From Brachionus rotundiformis (lineage: Eukaryota > Rotifera > Eurotatoria > Ploima > Brachionidae), in assembly GCA_016802295.1 (NCBI GenBank), contig JAESIW010000154.1, positions 620,252 to 684,251 of the forward strand: a stretch of 64,000 nucleotides of DNA, read 5' to 3'. The notes beneath the pieces were generated by a model. The model searched no databases. It saw nothing but the letters and a program-made list of their open reading frames with translations, and had not been told where the DNA came from. This document shows positions 46,493 through 57,953 of the stretch, piece after piece. The stretch's first letter is position 1. Each line of letters opens with the position of its first letter. Both the position numbers and the translations under genes were made by a program.

Positions 46493-47972
46493 CTTAAAAC
46501 AATTGAAAATTTAATAAAACAAAAAATTTTTAATCAGTTTTTTTTTTTATTAAAAAATCTAAAAATGTTAAAATTTTGAACCAATTTGGTAAAACTAGCT
46601 CAAAATAATCGTTTCAAAAACTATGCACTTTAAAATCAAACCACTAATTGTTAATGAAACGAAAAATCCAATTAATTAGCTTTTTTTAAAAAATAATCAA
46701 AAAAAAAAAAAATTAATTAGTTCATTGCCACTATAAAAATGTTCAAAATGCATAAAACAAACAACATGATCATAACTGTGTTATTGATGAAGTCTAGCTT
46801 TCGTTGTTTGTATTCATCATTGTAGTTCAATCGAGCCGAATACATCAGCACAAATCCTTAACCATTAAAAAATAGTTAGTCCAGGCCTATCTAATGCTGG
46901 AGTCCTTTTAGGTCTTTAATTAATAATCTAATCTCCTTATTTAATTGAAAAAAAAATTCAAAACAAAATCTATATTTTAATAAATTAGGAGAGCAGATTG
47001 GTTCAGATTTAGATTAATTAATTAGATTTTTGTTAGGTCCCAAAAGAACCCCATGCGGTATTAGTTTCTAATCTAATAAAAACAAAACAAGTGAGTGCTT
47101 GTTACCTATAGAGGCTGCCAAAAGCACGCTGGTAATGCCAAGACCAACTTGGGCGCTGTAAAATTGCTGGCTTATGGCAACTGAGTTTTTGATCACAAAC
47201 TTCAATTGGATACTGTTGGCCATTATGATGATTATTAGACACAAAATTGTCATTACAGTCTTCTTGGTTGAATATATGTTCGGATCGAGCACCATTGGTG
47301 GTTGCTTTAGGAAATAAATTAATTTTGACTGTTCAAAAAATGTGTGGAAAAAGTTCCAAAAATGGTTCCTAATTTAAAAAAGACTTTACGTCATCATCGT
47401 TATTAGACATATAGTCCTGGTCCCTATTGTAGTGAGAGAGTCGCATGTTTTGTCTTTGCAGCTCTTGGGCTTGCTGTTGCTGCATGTGCCTTGGCAAGTA
47501 GAGCTGCTGATTAATGGCATATGGTAAAAATGACTGAAAATTCGAGGCCATGCCTCGCTCATGACCTAAAACCTCCTTAGGCACACCGCTAATTGATGGG
47601 TTACTCATTTTAGAGCTAAAGATTTTTAATTTTTTTTTTGCTTGAAAAATAATAAGAGATAAATTTAAAGAGAACTACTAAAACGATAGAAATGGTCCAG
47701 TTAAAATGAGATAAAATGACAATTAAAAAATTAATTACAAGCCGGTCAGGTGGAAGCAAAGCTAGTGGCATCTTGAGTGGATTTTTAAATTTTAATTTCT
47801 TTTTATCACTATGGTCAGTTGTTTTGTAAGTTTCTTCTTTCTCGACCTGATATTCAGTTGTCGGTGCCATCATTGGTGTCTATTTGTGGTAAATTGTGGT
47901 ATCTATTTATATTCTAAACAGAAAATATTTTCCAAATTTTACCGTAGCGTTCTCTCTGTCCTGATCACTCAT
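46350..47972 (-). CDS. NINJ: Ninjurin family membrane protein
   Basis: The common core exon (minus 47304-47106) encodes DPNIYSTKKTVMTILCLIII, MANSIQLKFVIKN and a hydrophobic VGLGITSVLLAASI. This is the ninjurin signature (human: NHYASKKSAAESMLDIALLMANASQLKAVVE...). Ninjurins are small plasma-membrane proteins with amphipathic helices plus two TM helices that oligomerise to rupture membranes during lytic death, and were first described as adhesion molecules. First-exon option A: 47608-47390 (73 aa, Gln-rich, MSNPSISGVPKEV...). Option B: 47972-47943 plus 47879-47739 (57 aa, MSDQDRENAT...). Last-exon option A: 46856-46717. Option B: 46492-46350. All joins are GT-AG and phase-compatible (0 into the core, 1 out), giving isoforms of about 169-186 aa. 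Family call is strong; isoform usage is inference. Confidence 0.85.
47739..47972 (-). CDS. NINJ: Ninjurin alternative 5' exons (distal N-terminus)
   Basis: Exon pair 47972-47943 (MSDQDRENAT, donor ACG|GTAAAA) and 47879-47739 (TPMMAPTTEYQVEKEET... to PLALLPPDRL, donor CTT|GTAATT). It ends in phase 0, matching the core exon at 47304 but not the proximal first exon, where joining would bring in stops. So it is an alternative to, not upstream of, the 47608 start. The encoded tail is Lys/Glu/Thr-rich and ends in a hydrophobic Pro-Leu segment. Could instead belong to another transcript, though nothing else is nearby. Confidence 0.55.
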
Positions 47973-48522
47973 TTTTTCACTAGTTTAATAACACTTGGCT
48001 TTTAGTTTTGATATTTTTAGTGCTTGGTAAATTTATAGCTCTCAATTTATTAATTTTGGAAAAATCTAAAGAATAATGGACCTAAATTAGACTAGATAAA
48101 ATTTTATTAATTGAATTAAAATTTTCAAATAGTAAAAAAGAAAAAGGTATTTTAGCCATTTTTTTCTCTAGACGCTTTGTTTATGTTCACAACTAGAAAC
48201 GATAAGATTTGGATAGAACCAACTAAAACTAGCTTGCTCGAAACATTATGCAATAAATTTAACTTTATCTATGAATTTGTCAATAATGTTGTAATCCGAG
48301 TAAAAGCTACTCCGAAGTGATAAAAAAAAAAAAACGAGGTGGCTTGCATTTGGCATTCTCGGCAATGTTTACCTAAGTTTAATTTGCAAAATATTTATTA
48401 TTTAAAGCTAAGAAAATAACTTGGAAGCTTTAGTTCAGATTCGATTAAGCCTTGGAAAAACAAATATGATAGTGAATGATAGGTTGTGATTTATTTAGAA
48501 AAAATAATGTGTGAGTAACATT

Positions 48523-48566
<44 letters not shown>

Positions 48567-50164
48567 TAGATAAGGTTTTATTTAATTCAAAACATTTAAA
48601 AAGTAATTAGAATCAAAATTTGTTAGTTTTTTAAATTATTTTACTCAATAGTTCTGGAAGCAATGCGCAAAGGTATTTTTATGGCTCAATTTACTTCTAT
48701 TTAAGAGAATTTTTCTAGCTATAAATTTTTATATAACTTGATATTCACAAATTGTTTTTAGAATAGTTTAAAAACAAGCCATTTTTGAATAAGATACAGC
48801 TGTTTAAAAATTTGGATATTTTTTGAGGTATTTAAAATAGATGTCATAGAAACAAATATTTTTTTTATTCAAAAGAAAGAGAACTCAAATATTTGCCAGC
48901 TAGTTTGTTGGTTCGGGCTTTTCTTATTAAAATAGTAAGTAATTAAAAATTCGAAAAATATGTTTGAGGTAAATTTTTTAAATAGTTATCTTAAATGTTC
49001 AAATCAAATAAAGTTTTTTTGAATAACAAATTTCAATATTTTAGCGTTTCCAATGCTAATGAAATTGGTATAAGTGTAAATTGGTGACATTTTAGATTGC
49101 TTGGCGTCTTCGCTGCAGATACTACAGCTGGAAAATTTGAAAAAAAATTATATTGTTGACTTTTTTAACTTGATTCTCTTTCAAGTTTTACTTTGAAAAA
49201 AAAAGTTGAAGATAAAAATATTTTTATCAAATAAAATTAATAATTCTAATTGTCCATAAAATAATTAATTGCTTTGTTTATTTATTTTTCAAAGTTTTAC
49301 AAGGAAAAGCAAGCATATTTTTATCAATTGCTACAAAGTTATCATTTTCCAACTTGCTCAGTCATTACCAAGATTTTTACCATCAGTGTATTTAAATTGT
49401 AGAGTCATCAAAACGATGAGTGCACAAAATTTGTCCTCTTTAATGAGAAATTGATAAGAAATAAAAATTCCAATTAATTTGCCAATGTTTAACCAATTTC
49501 CTTTACTGACAATCTTTCAAAAAAGGGAACAAATATTTACATTGTCCTTTTGAACGCTTTTTTAATTAATTTAATTAGAATTTTATAATTTAATAAAAAT
49601 TAATTGAACCTAGTTTGTTACCAAATTAAAAAGTGCATTTTTCCAATTAAAGATCTTTTAAGAAGCAGACCTATTTGATTGAAAAGAAATGCTGCTCAGT
49701 TGTTAAATTTATTTGAAAAAAATACTCTTATTTTTTACAATTATTTTAAAGTAAATAAATCAGAATTCAAAAAAATAGTGACCAACATAAGCTTACTTAT
49801 ATTGGTCACTCAGACTCAACTTCTGAATACAGGATTAAAGAGAGAAGACTGTATTCTAAATTAGCTTGAAAAGAAATAATTTAACTTACTTCCTAGTAAT
49901 ATTATCTTTAAAATAATTCAATTGAATCAAAAATTGATAAAAACAAATAATAAAAAAGATTTACAATTGACCATTTTTTAAATAAAATAAAATAAAGTTA
50001 ACTTTTTTGTATTTTTTTTTAAATATCTTTTACTTAAGTCTAAAACTCGTTTAATATCAAGAAAACTAAAAAATATATTTAGATTTTGGACTGGATTTGG
50101 CTAAACTTTTTTGTTTAAAAATTATTTTTATAGCTAAATTATGCATTTTTAATTTTGACTCAAA
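47973..50164. other. Intergenic between divergent ninjurin and NHA genes
   Basis: Holds a (TA)n microsatellite at about 48524-48563 followed by GATA repeats. No gene supported; ORFs at 49269-49454 and 49679-49864 are unremarkable. It separates divergently transcribed genes, so both promoters should lie here. Confidence 0.45.
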
Positions 50165-51872
50165 ATGCCAGATCAAGATTTAGAAGATTCAAAAAATAAA
50201 GTCTACCAAAATCAAGGACTTTTCAAAAGATTGGTCCACAAAATTCTCATCGAATCTTGTTTTGTTTTTAATCGAAAATTTCCCAACAAAATTTGCCTAT
50301 TCTTTGTTATCTCATTCATCATATGGTTAGTACTGTTCATCCTGTTCGATAGGGCAGCTTTGCCAGGAGGATCATTTTTTTCCATATGGACCCTAATTAC
50401 ATGCTCCCATGTATTGGGATTTTTTTTTGAGATTATTAAAATGCCATCTTTATTAGGTAACAATCAATAAATCTATCATTAATTTTGTTTAAACAATTCA
50501 ATTAAATAGGTATGCTAATTACAGGAGTACTATTTAAAAATGTACCAAAATTATCAATAATCGGTAACGCTATCGACTCAGAGACTTCATCACTGCTTAG
50601 AAACATGGCATTTTGTGTTATCCTGTGCCGAGCTGGGCTCAGTCTGGACATCAACAAATTAAAGACAATGAAATTTAAAATTTTTAAATTCTCAGTAATT
50701 CCATGTATGGTCGAAGCGTTTACTTTTGCACTGTTTGCCATTTTGATGCTTAAGATGTCATTTAAATGGGCCTTGTTGATGGGATTCGTAGTGAGTGGAG
50801 TATCTCCAGCAGTTGTGGTTCCTTTGATGATTCATCTCCAAGAAACTGGTCTTGGTGTGGCAAAAAATATTCCTGGTTTTGTTATAGCCGCTAGTTGTAT
50901 AGATAATATTATTGTCATTACTGGACACAGCTTGATGATCGGGGTCGTTTTTAACCAAGGTGCCATTTGGTGGACTTTGCTGCAGTGTCCTTTACAAATC
51001 CTATCCGGAATAATCTTTGGAATTTTAGTTGGCTTCTTTCTAAACATAGTTCGACTGGAGCATAAAGTATTTTTTATACAATCAATTTTGTTTATTAGAT
51101 AATTAATTATTTTAGATAAGTAGAATTAGTTTAAGGTTCATTGTATTGTTTTTAGTATCCTTAATAGCAGCTCTAGGATTCAAAAAAATTAATTTTGCCA
51201 GTAAGTTATTCAATATTTAATAGAGCTAAGACTATTCTAAATTTAAGCTGCTGGTCCTTTGTCAGTGCTGACACTGGTTATTGTTTCCAAGATAGTTTGG
51301 GAAAAAGTAGATGAATATGAACTTAATAAATCAACAGATAATGAAGAAGTAATTAAAGAGAAAATTTTATTAGATAAAAACAAATTGGACAATTTATTTT
51401 CAAAAATGTGGCTGGTTGTTTTTCTTCCGCTGCTTTTTTGCCTAATTGGTAACGAGATTGATTTTAAAAAAATAAATCCCCAGACTCTTGGAATCCAATT
51501 GGCAATCATGAGTCTTGCACTGGTTTTCCGACTCCTGGCCTCATTTGTTTCTCTATATTTGGACAAAAATTTAACCCTTAGAGAAAAATTTTTTCTATGC
51601 TTGGCTTGGATTCCCAAAGCCACAGTTCAAGCGGCTGTTGGATCGATTGCTCTTGACTTGGCAAAGCTTTATCACATGCCATTGGAAATACCAACGGATG
51701 TAAAAATATATTCAAACATGTATAAAAGATAATTAAATACATTAATTTTTAGATTTTGAACATTGCGGTTTTGAGCATAGTAACTACAGCGCCTATTGGA
51801 ACAATTTTAATTTCATTAAGTGCCGGCAAACTTTTGCAAAGTGAGCAATCGAGTGTAGGCTCAAGTACATAA
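50165..51872 (+). CDS. SLC9B2: NHA-type sodium/proton antiporter (SLC9B family)
   Basis: Exons 50165-50456, 50510-51066, 51116-51200, 51248-51699, 51753-51872; GT-AG, phases 1,0,1,0; 501 aa (human SLC9B2 537). A polar N-terminus is followed by about a dozen hydrophobic segments. Family signatures: RNMAFCVILCRAGLSLD, IPCMVEAFTFALFA, MGFVVSGVSPAVVVPLMI and, near the C-terminus, LCLAWIPKATVQAAVGSIALD. Homologues exchange Na+ or Li+ for H+ across plasma, mitochondrial or endosomal membranes. Oddity: at residues 229-230, where NHA2 has the ion-binding Asp-Asp pair (FDDILAITG), this protein has Asp-Asn (CIDNIIVITG; codons GAT AAT at 50902-50907). That may change or abolish cation coupling. The ortholog within SLC9B (NHA1 or NHA2) is not resolved. 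Polyadenylation motif AATAAA near 51917. Confidence 0.9.
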
Positions 51873-52440
51873 TGATTATTTATACTAATTAATTTTGTAT
51901 TTATCTTGAGTTTATTTAATAAAATTTAAAATTTTTATCCGCTTTTTATTTTGGAATAATCCGTGAATTCTTAAAAACACTTGAGTCTAAAAACCTTGTT
52001 TAGCTGCACCAATTATGTGAATAAATTGAGGGTAAAATTAAAAATTATCTAATAGAACATACACCAGTATCCTTTGACAAAAAGAAATTGATGGCACATG
52101 AAACTTGAATTTTCTCATTTAGGCTCAATTAATTCAATTAGAAACAAGATTTAGGACTTAAGAAAGAAAAGTATTTTTTTTTGTTTGTCTTGGAATTAAA
52201 TCACTCAGATTCTAATGGTTCAATTTTGATAATTGATTCTAAATCCTTATATAAATCAGATAAAATATTTTTAATTTGCTTTGTATAAAACGCCTATTTA
52301 GATACTCAAAAATTGTCTAATAGAAATAGAAATAAATAGTTTTTTACTCGAAATGGAAAATTTTTCAAATAAAGAATTGGTTCCATTGGACATTTTGGCT
52401 AAGTTTGGAAGTTTATTCAAAAAAAATGATCCGAAATTAA
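51873..52440. other. Intergenic between NHA and GAD genes
   Basis: NHA 3'UTR followed by the GAD 5' flank. An ATG-led frame at 52353-52541 (MENFSNKELVPLDILAKF...) looks protein-like, but its only good donor leaves phase 1 and does not join the next GAD exon in frame; see the GAD entry. Confidence 0.4.
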
Positions 52441-54796
52441 ATGAATTGGCATCATATGAAAGTAAAAATTTATTAATTAAAAACCGTGATTACTTTAAAA
52501 AAACTAAATATTTAAAGAAATTTTTTTTATTTATCTATTAATTTAAAAAATTTTCAAATTAAGATGCATATTAATCAGACAAAAATAAGATAGGGCATAA
52601 GTAAGCCGCTTTTAGCTGGTTAAATTTTCATTAATTTTTGGAAAAATTCCTGTAAAGTAATTACTTTGTTAAAGTTTTCATTAATTAAATCAAAAACTTG
52701 GAACAAAACTTCTTTCCAAAGTTCAAACGAATGATTGATTAATATTTTTTAACTAGTTATTTTGTTTAATACCAAGAGTTTTTAGTCATATCCTAAAAAA
52801 TGTATCTTTTTTGTTAAATAGTAAGTACTTTCTGATCATAGACATCCTTCCATGCGGCGATTATGGTACAACATGTGAATTTTTGCAAAAAATTCTGGCC
52901 TTAATGCTCACCTATATTCAAAAAACAAATGATAGAACAGAAAAGGTTCGTATCGTAAATGCATTTAAGTTCCAAGTTAAATAATTATTTGTCCAGATAT
53001 TGAAATTTCAGTATCCAGATGATTTGAAGAGTAGACTAGACCTGGAAATAAAGAGCCAGCCTTTGAGCTTAACCAAATTGATCGAAGATTGCCAAATGGT
53101 TATGGAAAATGCTGTAAAAACTGGTCATCCTAGATTTTTTAACCAATTGTCACAAGGCTTGGATATTGTTTCGTTGGCAGGTGAATGGATCACCGCCACT
53201 ACGAACACTAACATGTTCACTTACGAGATAGCTCCAGTTTATAATCTTGTCGAAATGGCAGTTCTTGACAAAATGAGAACTTACATTGGGTGGAAGGATG
53301 CTTGTGACGGCCTTTTTAATCCGGGTAAAGTGAACACCATTTTTTTTTATTTTCAGCTTGGCATCTGTTTTAAATACCAAGGTGGGAGCATATCTAATTT
53401 GTATGCTGTTCAAGTGGCAAAACACTTCTATTTTCCTCAAACAAAATTCAGTGGATTCTTTGAGACACCTAAGATTGTTTTGTTCACTTCCGATCATGTC
53501 AGTATTTACTATATATTAATTATTCAAGCCTTAGGCTTAATAATTTATCTTTTATAGAGTCATTATTCGGTGCATAGAGCAGCAATTATCTTAGGCATGG
53601 GATTAAATCAAGTAAAAAATGTACCAGTTGATGAAAGGTATAAGATACATTTTTTATAATTGTTGAAAACAAATTTTCTAAATTTAATATCAATAATAAT
53701 ATTAATAATTTATTTTCTATAAATTGAATATATTCTATATTTCTTCTTTATAGTGGAAAAATGATTCCAGAGAGGTTGGAAGCAATGATTGGTGAAACTA
53801 TTGCTGCTAAACAAGTACCTTTTATGGTAGTTGCCACAGCAGGAACTACTGTAGTAGGTAAAAATAGATAAAAAAAGTTTATGAAATTTTGTTTAAAAAC
53901 TTTGACTTAGGAGCCTTTGATCCAATAGATTCAATAGCTAAATTGTGTTCCAAATACAACTTATGGTTGCATGTTGATGTAAGATTGTTGGCAAGTTTTT
54001 TATTTTGGTGATTAGAATTTCTTTTTTAAGGCTGCCTGGGGTGGTGGCGCCTTGTTATCTTCGAAGCATAGACATTTAATGAAAGGAATCGAAAAGTAAG
54101 CTAATTTGGTAAACAAATTCCTATTTTGAACTGTTTACTTAGGGCTGATTCTGTGACTTGGAACCCTCACAAGTTGATGGGAGCATTGCTACAGTCGTCG
54201 GCTTTTTTGGTCAAAAAAAAAGGTCTTTTGCTTGATTGTAATGAAATGAACGCTAGCTACCTTTTTCAGCAGGACAAGCACTACGATATTTGCTATGATA
54301 CAGGTGATAAAACAATCCAGTGCGGTCGTCACGTGGATGCATTCAAAGTTTGGCTAATGTGGCGAGCAAAAGGAGACAATGGCTTTGAAAAACAAATTGA
54401 CCGCCTCTTTGATTTGGCCAAGCTGTTGTACGAGGAATTAAAAATGCGCCAAAACTTCCAAATTGTTTTCCATAATGTAATTAATTTTTGTATTAATTAC
54501 AATTTTAATTTTAATTTTTTTTTATTTAGCCTGAAATGACAAATATATGCTTTTGGTATGTGCCTAAAAGTATTCAGCATTTGGACAAAAGTACAAGTGA
54601 GTACAAACAGGAGCTTCATCAAGTGGCGCCCCGAATAAAGGAAAAAATGATGAATGCTGGTACACTGATGGTGGGCTATCAGCCTTTAGATGATAAACCA
54701 AACTTTTTCAGAGCTATTGTTTCGAATGCAGCAACTAATGAGCAAGATATTTTGTTCATGCTTGATGAGATAGAAAGATTTGGAAAAAACTTATAA
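52441..54796 (+). CDS. GAD: Glutamate decarboxylase (PLP-dependent)
   Basis: Secure exons: 52826-52945, 52997-53324, 53382-53497, 53558-53637, 53754-53857, 53911-53978, 54031-54095, 54143-54476, 54530-54796 (493 aa, phases consistent). The best in-frame first exon is 52441-52461 (MNWHHMK). The protein covers the whole group II decarboxylase fold: [53 protein letters not shown], the PLP-lysine motif [11 protein letters not shown], and the catalytic loop [18 protein letters not shown] with its Tyr. The [12 protein letters not shown] and NQLS residues favour GAD over cysteine-sulfinate decarboxylase. It converts glutamate to GABA in the cytosol of neurons. The N-terminus is short compared with vertebrate GAD65/67 and is the only unsettled part. 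Confidence 0.93.
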
Positions 54797-55284
54797 TTTG
54801 TATACATCTTATTTAAGCCACCCTTCAAAAATAGAACCAAATAATTTTAAATTAACTTATTTTAATGAAAGATTTTATAATTTTTTCAACAACAGCAAAA
54901 AATTTCATAAAAAATGTTTTATATTTTCAATTATTTATCTTTACTCAAGTAAAATAAATTTTTCCAAAATCATTCTGGTAAAATTGTTCGATTTATTTGC
55001 CATTTAAAAATAATTTTAATTCAATTAATTAAGTTTATTTTACTTGAACTCTTTCAAGAGCTATTGTAAAAGAATGGAATCATTTTTATCCACAAATCCA
55101 ATTAAGTATCCATTAATTCAAATAAAAAAGGTAATCAGTAATTACCTAATTAAGTTTAAACTAATTTAGTTGAATTGCATTTTTATTTTAATTATAAAAT
55201 TATACATAAAAACTCTTCTTTTATTTGGTACAACCATTGGGACAATAATTACATCTTTAATAAATAATTTATCTCGCTTTGGAT
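54797..55284. other. Non-coding 3' of GAD gene
   Basis: GAD 3'UTR and AT-rich spacer; the ORF at 54780-55007 is read-through of the 3'UTR in another frame. Confidence 0.5.
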
Positions 55285-55450
55285 GAATTAATACATTGGA
55301 AACCTTAAAAGAAAGGCGAAAGCGTGAAGATCTGATTCAATACAATTCAAAACAAATATAATCATGTAAATTGGTATTATGATGCGGAACTTATGAGTTC
55401 AGTTAATAACCAAGGACCAAATGGAGGAGTAAGGGGAGCAAAGGTAGCAG
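55285..55450 (+). mobile_element. LINE reverse transcriptase relic (RRxRxDLIQ tail)
   Basis: Reads INTLETLKERRKREDLIQYN, the well-known 'L..RR.RGDLI..YK' block at the C-terminal side of non-LTR reverse transcriptases. After a frameshift and stop it continues NHVNWYYDAELMSSVNNQGP. Gly of RGD is Glu here. A different lineage from the LYRRM tails elsewhere in the window. Dead fragment. Confidence 0.55.
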
Positions 55451-55969
55451 TAAAATATAAACTATTATTATTTTTATTATAAAATTCATTCTAAAAAATT
55501 TTCGAACTATCTATTTGAATTAAGATTTTAATTTAATTCAATTTAATAAAAAAAAGTATTCTTATTAAAACGATTTTGATTATTTAAAATTTAAAATTAA
55601 TGATTAAAAAAAATTACCAATTAAATTTAAATTATTTTGTGTAGCTGTAAATTAATCTCAGCCATTCAACTCGTACTAAAATTATCTGCTCAACTAAAAG
55701 CTTCTTATAAAAGTCACTATTTTCATCATATAGTTGGTCGTTTGTTATAAAATGATTATACGATTCATTTTCAAGACAGATTATAAGTTCTCCACCAAAA
55801 TATAAAATAATTTCATTTATTTCCGCATAAATATCTAATTATTCATTTGGCAAAAAAAAATCTTATCTTTATAATTTTTTTTGATACGTTCTATATTGAC
55901 ACCTTTTATTGCTGGCTCTCTTAGACATTCATCCAAAAAATATTTAAACTTAAATTTTTTAAAATAAAG
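55451..55969. other. Non-coding spacer
   Basis: AT-rich, no gene or repeat recognised; probably includes the 3'UTR of the minus-strand gene that ends at 55970. Confidence 0.4.
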
Positions 55970-56722
55970 TTACATTTTTAATTTCAACCAATAATGAGAA
56001 TCATTGATATCACAATCAGCTCTTTTAATTATTGACTCTGTTTGATTAATTGGTGCTAATGAGTTTTCAGGAACATCACAAACCATTTGTTCACCAGGAA
56101 ACGTAATTTTTGGAGTATCTATCTGCTCATTAAGAGACATTATCTTTGGTGTACTATTTTTTTCAAAGTCAATATCATTTATTTGATAAAATGATTGACT
56201 AATTGCATTCTCATCGCCAAATTGGTGTTCAAATTCTCTTGCTCTTTCTATTTCATCTGTTTCTAACAAAGACCGTTTACTCATTAAATCTTCATCTGAT
56301 TTCCTAAAAATATTAAAAAAATTACTTTTTGAAAAAAATCAACAGATTTTTTGAGTAAAATTAAATTATTTAAAACAAAGATTATTACTTTGATTACAGT
56401 TACTAAGAAAACAAATAATTTTAATTTTCATGTAAATATAAGGACTCTTCTGTAAATATCTAAACTCCTCAAGTGAAGTTAAAAGTAAACAAAAAAAAAT
56501 TTTTATTTAAAAAAAAAAGGCTCATCATCGTTTATATAATTATTTAATAATTAAATAATAAAACGCCATAAGCAATCAATTGAAAGTTTTGAAAGAAACA
56601 AAAATATATAAAATAATCGAACAAAAAATTTACCCATCTGACTCAAACTTGAACTTAATCGCAACACGTCCCAACAAATCATCTTGTTTGCCAGAGTCCA
56701 TTTGCTTCATCCAATTTGGCAT
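55970..56722 (-). CDS. Uncharacterised two-exon protein
   Basis: Minus-strand exons 56722-56634 (MPNWMKQMDSGKQDDLLGRV to KFKFESDG) and 56303-55970, joined in phase 2 across a 330-nt GT-AG intron with a pyrimidine-rich TTTTTAG acceptor; 140 aa. The product is acidic and hydrophilic, with no signal peptide or membrane segment. Exon 2 starts KSDEDLMSKRSLLETDEIER and contains a helical E-R-A-R-E-F-E-H segment, then a Thr/Pro/Glu-rich middle. I recognise no family. In favour of a gene: clean splice sites, a phase-matching join and non-random composition. Against: short length, and the ends are not confirmed; more 5' exons are possible. Confidence 0.5.
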
Positions 56723-57340
56723 AGAAAACAAAAATAGATTTGATTTAGATTAGCTTTATCTAATTTTAATCAATCTATAAAGTAAAATAAATTTAAATCA
56801 GGTCTTTTTTTAATCTATTTTAAAAAAATTTGATTAAATATCTCATTTATGGAAAAGCCAAAATGAAATGGCAATAACTATTGATCACTCTACCGTAATG
56901 CCTTGCCCCCTAATGCGGCACTTATTTTCAGAATTCTGGATTTTAATGCATGCATTTAACCCACTTTTTTTTCCAGATACGCTGCGACTAAAAATGCTGC
57001 AATTAATGTCAAAATTTTGGTAAAAATGCCGCATTAAATATGTAAAAAATAATAAAAATTTTTTATTAGTTTTTAATTTTGATTATTTTTACATATTTTT
57101 TACCTATTTCAAAAATAATCAATCATTCAAAAAATAGAAAAATAACTTGTTGATGAAGTGAGACTTACAAAGATTTTAATTGAAAGCGCTAGCGCTTAAC
57201 TCGAATAACAATAATTAAAAATTAAAATAAATTGCACAAATAAGTTTTCAAATAAATTAATATGATTATAATAACTGTACAATCTTTCTGTTTTTTTATT
57301 TCAAATTTATTTTTCATGAAGTTCTTTGGATAATTGACTT
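56723..57340. other. Non-coding with short inverted repeats
   Basis: Contains AATGCGGCA (56912-56920) inverted as TGCCGCATT (57027-57035), which may bound a small element. There is also a perfect 14-bp palindrome AAGCGCTAGCGCTT at 57184-57197, just upstream of the Tc1 relic. Confidence 0.35.
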
Positions 57341-57538
57341 GCTATGACACTTCTGAGAACCAGGTGTGAACTGGATCAGAAAAAATGCAATCAAATTATA
57401 CAATGGCCAACTAAAAATCCAGATCTTAACTCCATCGAAAATATTTGGTCAATAATCGGCCAAAAACTAGCCGAACATACCATTGGTAATCTTTTTCAAC
57501 TTGAGGCTCAAATATTGAGTGCAAATGTCCGAATATAA
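57320..57538 (+). pseudogene. Tc1/mariner transposase C-terminal relic
   Basis: Encodes IIQWPTKNPDLNSIENIWSIIGQKLAE, matching the 'WP..SPDLNPIENLW..LK..L' block with the third catalytic acidic residue of Tc1-type DDE transposases (Glu of IEN). The upstream part (the DN.. catalytic Asp region) is broken by stops around 57330-57340. Only the last 60-70 codons survive, so it is inactive. Confidence 0.8.
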
Positions 57539-57953
57539 GTATTTCTTAAATGTTTTTTTTTTAAATTAATAAAAACTTTGAATATAATAAAAAATCTTGG
57601 TAAATGTTTATTTTTGTATTTTTTATAACAAAATCTAATCATATTAAAATGTCTTAAACTTTCCGGAACAACTTTATCTAAGCCTTTCCTTAAGTTGTGG
57701 CAACAAAATCAATATCTAGACAAATGTTAAGTTTGCATTGACACTTTAAAATTTAAAAAAATTTAACCCAAATGACCGTACTCGTGTACACTTTGCAATT
57801 AAAATGATTAATTATAAACCATGATAGAGATAGCATTCAGCAATTGAAAACAAAAAATATTTTCCTTTTCGGACAGCTAACCTTAATTGATAAGCACTGA
57901 GATTTCCTTTCCGAAACATAATTTAAAAATAGATAATTTCTAAACTAACACCA
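57539..57953. other. Non-coding, PINCH promoter side
   Basis: AT-rich spacer between the Tc1 relic and the PINCH start codon; no core promoter motif that I trust. Confidence 0.4.

Noticed and set aside
48524..48563. (TA)n run considered as a replication or regulatory signal
   Set aside because: Simple microsatellite; no further structure around it.
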